Shown piece after piece: positions 5,271 through 10,584 of a stretch of DNA of 10,584 bases. Every line of letters begins with the position of its first letter. The first letter of the stretch is position 1. A model generated the notes under the pieces. The model did no database searches, was not told the DNA's origin, and was given only the letters and a program-made list of their open reading frames with translations. A program made the position numbers and the translations under genes. Source of the stretch: an uncultured bacterium. GTDB lineage: Bacteria; Cyanobacteriota; Vampirovibrionia; Gastranaerophilales; Gastranaerophilaceae. The stretch is taken from NCBI GenBank assembly GCA_902782905.1, contig CACZPB010000048.1, positions 1 through 10,584 on the forward strand, read 5' to 3'.

Positions 5271-6368
5271 CTATTTAATTTTTTCAAACTGATTTTTTGT
5301 AATTAGTTTTTGACTTTTAAATTTAAATTTAACACCTAAAATTGTTATTATTTTATGGCAATTTTGATTGCGAACTGAAAAAATATTTTGTATGAAATTT
5401 TTTATTTTAACTATATTTGCGTAATAAAAATAATTGTGTGACTTTAAAGCCTTTACAAATTGCATTTCTTTATTGTTAAAGAAACTATATTTTAAGTCTT
5501 TTGCAAATTCAGAGTTAAAAAAATCTCCAAAAGCGCAAAATAGCTCCTCCTTTAAATCATTGTGAGCATTTCCAACAAATAATGGAACAGTATTGTATAT
5601 ATGCTTAAATAAAACTTCTCGTAAACAATTCAAACTGCCAATATCCTCAACAATTTCTAAAGTATTTTGTATTTGTTCTATTATTCTAAACAATTTTCTG
5701 TCACTTCTTATTGTTGAACTGCCTTGTTTTGGTTCACAGCGATAGTAATATAAAGGTTCGTCTATAAGTACAATCGCATCAGCTTTTGAATATGCTTCGC
5801 AAGCAAAAGGCAAATCCTCGTAAGGAGTGACTTTTAACGTACATTTAATATTATTTGCTTTCAAAAAATCGTGTTTATAAATGGCTGACCATATACTTGG
5901 TGCTAATAATAAAATTTCCGTATGCTCTTTTAATTTGAACGGCTCATTTATTGGTAAGCTGTCAAAGAATCTGTGAAGATTATTGATATTCTCAGCAGGA
6001 CAATAGTAAAAATTACCTTTTACACAATCAACATTATATTTTTTTGCATTTTCATATAGAGTTTCATACATATTAGGAGCTACCCAATCGTCAGTTTCTA
6101 AAATCGCAATATATTCTCCTTTTGCGATTTCCAGTCCGGCATTTATTGCACTGCCATATCCTCCGTTTTCTTTATGAATAGGAATTATTCTGCTGTCTTT
6201 TGCGGCATATTCGTCTATAATTTCTCCTGAATTATCTTTTGCTCCATCATCAACAGCTATAATTTCTATATCTTTTAATGTCGAATTCAACACAGAATCA
6301 AAGCACTTAGGCAAATATTTTTCTACGTTATATATTGGCATTATTATAGAAACTTTAATATTATTCAT
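5271..6368 (-). CDS. Glycosyltransferase family 2 (GT-A)
   Basis: A 365-aa enzyme, last in the capsule-type operon. The GT-A domain spans about 1-210: SIIMPIYNVEKYL (7-19), nucleotide-binding VDDGAKDNS (39-47), NGGYGSAINAGL (68-79), and ETDDW (91-95) where most relatives have DSDDW or DADDW. The likely catalytic ED is at 184-185 (PYEDLPF). After a helical region the protein ends with HKIITILGVKFKFK (338-351), a basic, hydrophobic tail that I recall on many otherwise different capsule proteins; it may help membrane or complex association. The ATG at 6368 follows GGAGAGG by 8 bases, and the upstream mini-gene stops just before that site. It would add a sugar to a surface polysaccharide; the acceptor is unknown. 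Confidence 0.9.
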   Translation of the reverse strand: MNNIKVSIIMPIYNVEKYLPKCFDSVLNSTLKDIEIIAVDDGAKDNSGEIIDEYAAKDSRIIPIHKENGGYGSAINAGLEIAKGEYIAILETDDWVAPNMYETLYENAKKYNVDCVKGNFYYCPAENINNLHRFFDSLPINEPFKLKEHTEILLLAPSIWSAIYKHDFLKANNIKCTLKVTPYEDLPFACEAYSKADAIVLIDEPLYYYRCEPKQGSSTIRSDRKLFRIIEQIQNTLEIVEDIGSLNCLREVLFKHIYNTVPLFVGNAHNDLKEELFCAFGDFFNSEFAKDLKYSFFNNKEMQFVKALKSHNYFYYANIVKIKNFIQNIFSVRNQNCHKIITILGVKFKFKSQKLITKNQFEKIK

Positions 6369-6383
6369 TATTTAGACCTCTCC

Positions 6384-6527
6384 TTATTTAAAATATATTC
6401 CAGGATAACTATCAATGACTGCTTCTTTCGAACCATCTTTTAATATAAGATTATTATTTGTTCCTAAAATAGAAGTATTTAGACTAATATTTGATTTTTT
6501 GAATTTATTAAATATTTTACCTAACAT
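6384..6527 (-). CDS. 47-aa mini-gene, possibly a truncated acyltransferase N-terminus
   Basis: This short frame fills the gap between the HAD phosphatase and GT2 genes. Its ATG overlaps the phosphatase stop by one base (TAATG), and its TAA touches the GT2 ribosome site. The protein begins MLGKIFNKFKKSNISLNT, continues ILGTNNNLILKDGSKEAV (20-38 approx.) and ends YPGIYFK. The GTNNNLIL stretch resembles the entry of a left-handed beta-helix (hexapeptide) acyltransferase, where more 'GNNN' turns would follow, so this may be a leftover after the rest was replaced. It lacks any catalytic part. It could also be a real small protein kept by translational coupling. The perfect fit between its neighbours is the main support; the family guess is weak. 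Confidence 0.5.
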   Translation of the reverse strand: MLGKIFNKFKKSNISLNTSILGTNNNLILKDGSKEAVIDSYPGIYFK

Positions 6528-6904
6528 TATCTGCTTTTACCTTGCTTAATAATTTCTGTTTTATCCATTGTTCGCCAATCGGAGAATTTTACCACTCTGT
6601 CATCAATCGTTATGTCTGCATTTGGTTTTCCAAAAAATATTTCGTCATAATATATTCCGTTTGCATCGAGCCAATCAAGTGTTATTTTACCGACATTCTT
6701 CATAACTTTACCAACATTATGACCTTGTGTTTGCATATTCCTTGCAGTGTTAATAATTATTGTATGTCCGTCTGCCCGTAAACTGTCTATGAATTCTTTA
6801 GCCCCCGGCTGAACTTTTACATCTGCATAAGTTTCATCAGGTTTCTTTATTGTGCAAATAGTTCCGTCTAAATCAATGCATATACGCAACTTCTTTTCTT
6901 CCAT
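6527..6904 (-). CDS. HAD-superfamily phosphatase of capsule-biosynthesis type
   Basis: A 125-aa cytosolic hydrolase, complete for this short capless HAD group. Motif I is D11-L-D13-G-T15 (nucleophile D11, acid/base D13). Motif II is T53 in INTARN. Motif III is K93 in FFGKPNADI. Motif IV is D101-D102 in TIDDRV. Such HAD proteins occur in capsule and lipopolysaccharide loci next to kinases and nucleotidyltransferases, and are thought to remove a phosphate from a sugar or small-molecule phosphate intermediate. That fits this operon, but the substrate is inferred. The ATG at 6904 overlaps the preceding fusion gene by 32 bases, with GGGGA about 8 bases upstream; a TTG at codon 6 is a less likely start. 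It is coupled to the 47-aa gene downstream. Confidence 0.88.
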   Translation of the reverse strand: MEEKKLRICIDLDGTICTIKKPDETYADVKVQPGAKEFIDSLRADGHTIIINTARNMQTQGHNVGKVMKNVGKITLDWLDANGIYYDEIFFGKPNADITIDDRVVKFSDWRTMDKTEIIKQGKSR

Positions 6905-8552
6905 TTTCCTTTTCCCCGTTTTCTACTGATAAAACACTATTTAATAACTCTACGGCTCTTAAATAAAACATTTTTTGCCTGTTGAAGTTATCTTTATGCA
7001 GAGGTATCATTGACAAAAATAACAATCCCTCAATAAATTTTATATCCTTCGGTTTATAGCCGTTTTGAATTGCTAAAGAATCAAAAATCTCTTCAAGCAC
7101 AGTATAATCCCTTGTTGTTAAGACCTTGTATTCAAATGTTTTATATTTTTCACTTATCTTAAATAACCCTTGGACAATAAAATCATAAAGTCCACAAACA
7201 CTATGGCGAAGTTTTGCAATATCATATCGAGGGTCACCATATATTGTTGCTTCTGCATTCAATCGACCTCTTGGGTCTATAAGTTTGAACATATAATTAC
7301 TTGAATCAAACAAGATATTTGAAAAACAATAATCACCGTGAATTATGGTTTGAGTAATATTTTTGCTTATATTTTTAGAATATTCTTCAATACTTTTTCT
7401 CAGAACTCTTATTCCGTTATATTCAACACCGTTAATTGTGATTTTTTCTTCGTCAAAAAGATGTTGCCAATATCTTTTTTGACGTTTTAATTCTTCAATT
7501 CTTTGTGCTGTTTTATCGTAATAAAGCCATAAAAGTGATTGTTCATTTTCGCAAGATGTATATTTATCGAAATTTCTATGTAATGCAAAAAGTTTTTCTA
7601 AAATATAACTCCAATCTTCAGTATTAACTTCGCCTGATAAATATAATTCTTGTAAAGACGGATAACCATACAACTCTTGTGTTAATTCCGCTTTGTTTTC
7701 ATCCTTTTTAAAACTTATAAACCTTGGAGTTAAGATTTTTAATTCCTCAGGCAAATTGTTGAACCAAAAGGCTTCATCTTCAAGTTTTTGTATTTTTGTA
7801 CTTGATTTTGTAAGAGTTCCAAGAGTTGTATCAACTGAAATAGAGTTAAAATCTCTTGCACTAAATAATAGATTTTTTAACTTAATAAGTCCTGAAGTAT
7901 GCCCTAAATCAAACCAATCATCAATAGTTTTAGTATTAAGTTTGTATTTTTGTTGATACATTATTAATGCTGTAGAAATTTCTTTTTTCAACATTAATCT
8001 TGCTTTAGTACAACAATTTAATAGATATTTTGTATCAGAAAAAGCATAATAGCCGACAAGAGCTTCTTTGTCTCCAATCGAAATATTTTGCTCTTTATCA
8101 ATGAAATAAAGGTCATTTTTATTATGTTTTACTAAACACCAATTTTCTGAGGAAGTGATTTTTGTTGAAGTAAATAAAATATTAGTTTCATCGTTTATGC
8201 TTTCCGGAATTAAAGTGTCACCCAAAATAACTCTTGTCGGAAGTTTTTCATCAGCTTTTTGAAGCCCGTATTTTAGAGAAGATAAAATATTTTTATGACT
8301 TCCGACTTGTACAAGTTTTATCTTGAAATTTTGGCAAAGTACATTTTTGCAGTAATCAATCAACTTTGTATTGTTATTGCATACAACGATTATACAATTC
8401 TCAATGCCGTAATTTTTTAAATTTTCTAACTGCCACCAAATAACAGGCTTCCCTCTTAATGGTAATAAAGCAAGAGAAGAATAAAAACCGACAGGTAAAT
8501 TCTCATTTTTTGTTTCACCGCCAAATAAAAGAATATTGTTAAACTCTTGCAC
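6873..8552 (-). CDS. Fusion of nucleotidyltransferase-like domain and APH/choline-kinase-type phosphotransferase
   Basis: A 559-aa cytosolic protein. Residues 1-240 have a sugar-nucleotidyltransferase-like fold: LLPLRGKPVIWWQLENL (29-45), the IENCIIVV strand, ILGDTLI (109-115), and a closing DDWFDLGHTSGLI (211-223). The opening glycine-rich signature is altered: LLFGGETKNENLP replaces the usual GxGxR followed by KP, so activity is doubtful. Residues 255-545 are an APH-like kinase: HGDYCFSNILFD (405-416) carries the catalytic D407 and N412, LIDPRG carries the metal-binding D426, and GDPRYDIAKL (439-448) follows. I start at GTG 8552, as AAGGAG lies 5 bases upstream and it overlaps the previous stop by 14 bases; the frame is open to a GTG at 8600, which lacks such a site. 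The kinase probably phosphorylates a sugar or polyol before activation. Confidence 0.87.
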   Translation of the reverse strand: MQEFNNILLFGGETKNENLPVGFYSSLALLPLRGKPVIWWQLENLKNYGIENCIIVVCNNNTKLIDYCKNVLCQNFKIKLVQVGSHKNILSSLKYGLQKADEKLPTRVILGDTLIPESINDETNILFTSTKITSSENWCLVKHNKNDLYFIDKEQNISIGDKEALVGYYAFSDTKYLLNCCTKARLMLKKEISTALIMYQQKYKLNTKTIDDWFDLGHTSGLIKLKNLLFSARDFNSISVDTTLGTLTKSSTKIQKLEDEAFWFNNLPEELKILTPRFISFKKDENKAELTQELYGYPSLQELYLSGEVNTEDWSYILEKLFALHRNFDKYTSCENEQSLLWLYYDKTAQRIEELKRQKRYWQHLFDEEKITINGVEYNGIRVLRKSIEEYSKNISKNITQTIIHGDYCFSNILFDSSNYMFKLIDPRGRLNAEATIYGDPRYDIAKLRHSVCGLYDFIVQGLFKISEKYKTFEYKVLTTRDYTVLEEIFDSLAIQNGYKPKDIKFIEGLLFLSMIPLHKDNFNRQKMFYLRAVELLNSVLSVENGEKENGRKEVAYMH

Positions 8553-9270
8553 AATTACTCCTTTCCATATATTGAGATAATTGTTCCGGAGTTCCAACAC
8601 AATCGAAATGTTCTATATCATATACCCCGATTTTATTTGTAATCTTTTTCAAATGGTTATAAACATTTGACATATAAAATTCGCCTTTAGATAAGTCTGC
8701 TTCGACTATCATACCGATAACAGAATCCTTAAAATCGTCTAAGTTTTTGAAATAATACATACCTGATATTGCGTGATTAGAGATAACCTCTTTTTCTTTT
8801 GTTTCAATAAAATTACCGTTATTATCGACTTTCGCATAAGAAAAACAAGGTTTATCAGAATTAAAAGTTAACAATGCCCCCGATAAATCATTATTTCTTG
8901 AAAATTCAACAAAATTATAGACATCTTTCGGATTAAAAATATTGTCAGAATCAGCAAAAATAATGTCATAATTAGGATTTATTTTTTTATGTGAAGCTAA
9001 TGCAGTAATTGCAGCCCCCATAGTTAATTTAGGAACAGTTACAAAATCTACTTGATAATTTTGCTGAATTTGAGCTAATTGGGATTTTTGTTCTTCTAAA
9101 AACTTTTCCTGTAAAACAAGGATAAAATTTGCTTCAATCATAGAAAATGATTTTAAAACATGTTCAATCATCATTTTTCCGTCAAATTCTATAAATGGTT
9201 TTGGCAGTTCATATCCGGCAATTTTAAAGCGACTTCCTGCTCCTGCCATCGGGATTACAACATTAATCAT
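8539..9270 (-). CDS. Sugar (NTP) nucleotidyltransferase
   Basis: A 243-aa cytosolic enzyme expected to join a sugar-1-phosphate or similar phosphate to a nucleoside triphosphate. The signature is intact: IPMAGAGSRF (6-15) and ELPKPFIEFDGKMM (21-34), with the base-binding GAAITAL (85-91) and the metal-binding DSDN (107-110). GEFYMSNVYN (196-205) and FDCVGTPEQLSQY (222-234) are in places where relatives contact the sugar. Unlike the fusion protein downstream, all key elements are here, so this is the probable active nucleotidyltransferase of the pathway. The ATG at 9270 follows AGGAG by 6 bases; the frame's TTG one codon earlier is not needed. It overlaps the WavE-like gene by 8 bases and the fusion gene by 14. 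The nucleotide and the sugar cannot be named from sequence. Confidence 0.9.
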   Translation of the reverse strand: MINVVIPMAGAGSRFKIAGYELPKPFIEFDGKMMIEHVLKSFSMIEANFILVLQEKFLEEQKSQLAQIQQNYQVDFVTVPKLTMGAAITALASHKKINPNYDIIFADSDNIFNPKDVYNFVEFSRNNDLSGALLTFNSDKPCFSYAKVDNNGNFIETKEKEVISNHAISGMYYFKNLDDFKDSVIGMIVEADLSKGEFYMSNVYNHLKKITNKIGVYDIEHFDCVGTPEQLSQYMERSNCARV

Positions 9271-10369
9271 CAACCACTCCTATATAAAATCTTTCTCTTA
9301 AACCTTTTTTACTGAATATATAAAACAAATCTCTAAATAACCTTAAATATTTACCAGGATATTTGATGAAAAATATTAGATTAAACAACTTTTTGTAATA
9401 TGTTAATCGGCTGAAATCTATATCACAAAATTTATATGAATTATCGCAATATGTTTTGTATAAATTCTGAAACTCCCTATATGTAATAAAACCGTTATAA
9501 AGTTCACTTGCCCATTCTTTTAATTTGGGATATTTCTCTATATCAAATACAAAATGATTTTGGTCAATAAAGATAAAGTTATCTGCCATTACCATATTAG
9601 AAATAGCCATGTTTTCTCTGTTATAATCATCTGAGTCTTTAAATTCTACATTTGGAAATTTTTGCTTAACCAGTGAATACAGTACATAAGTTTCAGGTGG
9701 ATACTGCCAACCTGCATCCATAAATGAATCGTACTGTTTTCTTTCATGACAATACCAATATTGAGCAGAGTTTTCTATATCTTGAAAAGGACAAGAATAT
9801 AATAATTTCACATCTTCTGTTAAACCAAAATGAATCCAATCTGACATATGAAAAGGTAGTAATTGAATTCCATCCTTCATAACATGTGCAAATTGTGCAA
9901 AAGAAGAATCGTTGATAATCCTATGCTCAAATATTTTATACTTTCCATTATATTTTGGAAATTTATCCCAATATTCAAGAAATTTTTTATTTTTTAGAAT
10001 AATATCTGTACGAATACTTAAAACGTATTTGGTATTTACCTTTTCTAAACCGCCTTGAATAGTTTGTATTATTCTATTAATATTATTTAGTTTTGGCTTG
10101 TTACAGTATTTTTTTCCTTTTAATTCAAAAATAGCATTTCCGTTTCGGTCTTTTTCAGCATCTTTTGGAGCATTAAAAACTTCGGCACCTGGGTCATCAT
10201 TTTCAACTAAAATATCAAAGTCCAAAGCTTCTACATCCGAATTCTTCCATGTTGAAAGTATAATTAAACTTGTTGGAAATAAACACCTCAATTCTTTAAG
10301 GACAGTTGCAGTTCTATCTTCTATTTTTCCCCTTACAAGTATCGTTATTTCAGAATTATTAATAGTCAT
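9263..10369 (-). CDS. WavE-like lipopolysaccharide/capsule glycosyltransferase
   Basis: A 368-aa protein resembling the WavE family of lipopolysaccharide-core synthesis. Seen: a beta-strand start ITILVRGKIEDRT (8-20), IILSTWKNSDV (36-46), LDFDILVENDDPG (49-61), NNINRIIQTIQGGL (95-108), KYVLSIRTDIIL (114-125, RTD where GT-A enzymes bind metal), FHMSDWIHFG (173-182) and PPETYVL (224-230). I recall the STW, R-T-D and SDW patches from this family. The last 50 residues are basic and aromatic and may touch the membrane. The ATG at 10369 follows AAGGA by 6 to 7 bases. It is the first gene of the operon within this window, with 215 bases of non-coding DNA upstream that hold an inverted repeat. It probably transfers a sugar to a surface glycan; donor unknown. 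Confidence 0.85.
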   Translation of the reverse strand: MTINNSEITILVRGKIEDRTATVLKELRCLFPTSLIILSTWKNSDVEALDFDILVENDDPGAEVFNAPKDAEKDRNGNAIFELKGKKYCNKPKLNNINRIIQTIQGGLEKVNTKYVLSIRTDIILKNKKFLEYWDKFPKYNGKYKIFEHRIINDSSFAQFAHVMKDGIQLLPFHMSDWIHFGLTEDVKLLYSCPFQDIENSAQYWYCHERKQYDSFMDAGWQYPPETYVLYSLVKQKFPNVEFKDSDDYNRENMAISNMVMADNFIFIDQNHFVFDIEKYPKLKEWASELYNGFITYREFQNLYKTYCDNSYKFCDIDFSRLTYYKKLFNLIFFIKYPGKYLRLFRDLFYIFSKKGLRERFYIGVVDD

Positions 10370-10584
10370 ATAAGTTCCTTGTATGAATTTTCAATTTACA
10401 TCAAATAACTTTTTACATATCTAAAAGCACAAAAACGCCATTTTATTATTGAAAAGGAATAATTCTTTTTTACATTTCCTAATTCCTCTTAATTTTCTAT
10501 ACACAATTTGTATTGTGTATAGAAAACTGCTGTGGCAAGGGTTTGCAAGTGTTTTTTTGAAATAAAACATCTTTTTTAATATAT
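10370..10584. other. Upstream region of the capsule-type operon
   Basis: 215 bases with no convincing gene on either strand. It holds the ribosome site of the WavE-like gene at its left end and the perfect inverted repeat at 10493-10526, then GCAAGGGTTTGC (10535-10546) followed by a T-run at 10552-10558. I find no -35/-10 pair good enough to report, although the operon promoter must lie here or beyond the right edge. Confidence 0.6.
10493..10526. repeat. Perfect 15-bp inverted repeat
   Basis: TTTTCTATACACAAT (10493-10507) and ATTGTGTATAGAAAA (10512-10526) are exact reverse complements with the spacer TTGT. As RNA it forms a long, stable hairpin, but neither side has a separate T-run of the usual kind, so it is not a classical terminator. 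It lies 124 bases upstream of the WavE-like start codon. It could be an operator, a recombinase site, the end of a mobile element, or a stem ending a gene outside the window. Confidence 0.85.

Noticed and set aside
5240..5275. Bidirectional terminator between the convergent GT4 and GT2 genes
   Set aside because: Only 16 bases separate the stops and no stem of useful length is visible.
6542..7956. Plus-strand frames opposite the HAD and fusion genes
   Set aside because: Mirror images of genes with intact catalytic motifs; compositions rich in Cys, Ser and Phe, typical of reverse frames. The frame at 10098-10373 opposite the WavE-like gene is rejected likewise.
10527..10560. Terminator around GCAAGGGTTTGC plus T-run
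   Set aside because: The stem is only 4 bp (GCAA/TTGC) and is separated from the T-run by several bases; too weak to call.

Overview
This is an A+T-rich bacterial window, about two thirds A+T by eye. A bacterial tRNA-Gly with encoded CCA, Shine-Dalgarno-led genes, short overlapping operons and sugar/capsule genes all indicate a bacterial chromosome. A hypothetical protein whose N-terminus carries an 'NxNFKSA' tag, a small Cys-rich protein, and a DapL-type aminotransferase beside envelope-glycan genes resemble what I know of gut Gastranaerophilales (Vampirovibrionia/'Melainabacteria'). That assignment is inference from style, not from a marker gene.

Left part (1-2973), all on the minus strand. 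tRNA-Gly(GCC) has its own promoter and intrinsic terminator, and its short 5' leader holds a near-perfect copy of the first 17 nt of the tRNA region. Then come a 213-aa hypothetical protein, a class I/II PLP aminotransferase (LL-diaminopimelate aminotransferase-like), a 103-aa hypothetical protein and a 71-aa Cys-cluster protein with a GTG start and a clear terminator.

Middle (2974-5254). A 359-bp gene-free divergent region carries promoter candidates on both strands and an unusual CATG-rich repeat and hairpin cluster. It leads into a two-gene plus-strand operon: a MalF/UgpA-type ABC sugar permease without its usual partners, coupled by TAATG to a GT4 glycosyltransferase.

Right part (5271-10584). 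A tightly packed minus-strand capsule/O-antigen-type operon reads, in transcription order, WavE-like glycosyltransferase, sugar nucleotidyltransferase, fused nucleotidyltransferase-like/APH-type kinase, HAD phosphatase, a 47-aa coupled mini-gene and a GT2 glycosyltransferase. The genes mostly overlap by 1 to 32 nt. The kinase, nucleotidyltransferase and phosphatase together look like a pathway that makes an NDP-activated sugar or polyol, used by the flanking glycosyltransferases to decorate a surface polysaccharide. The product cannot be named from sequence. Upstream of this operon is a perfect 15-bp inverted repeat. I see no CRISPR array, insertion sequence, transposase, integrase or rRNA.
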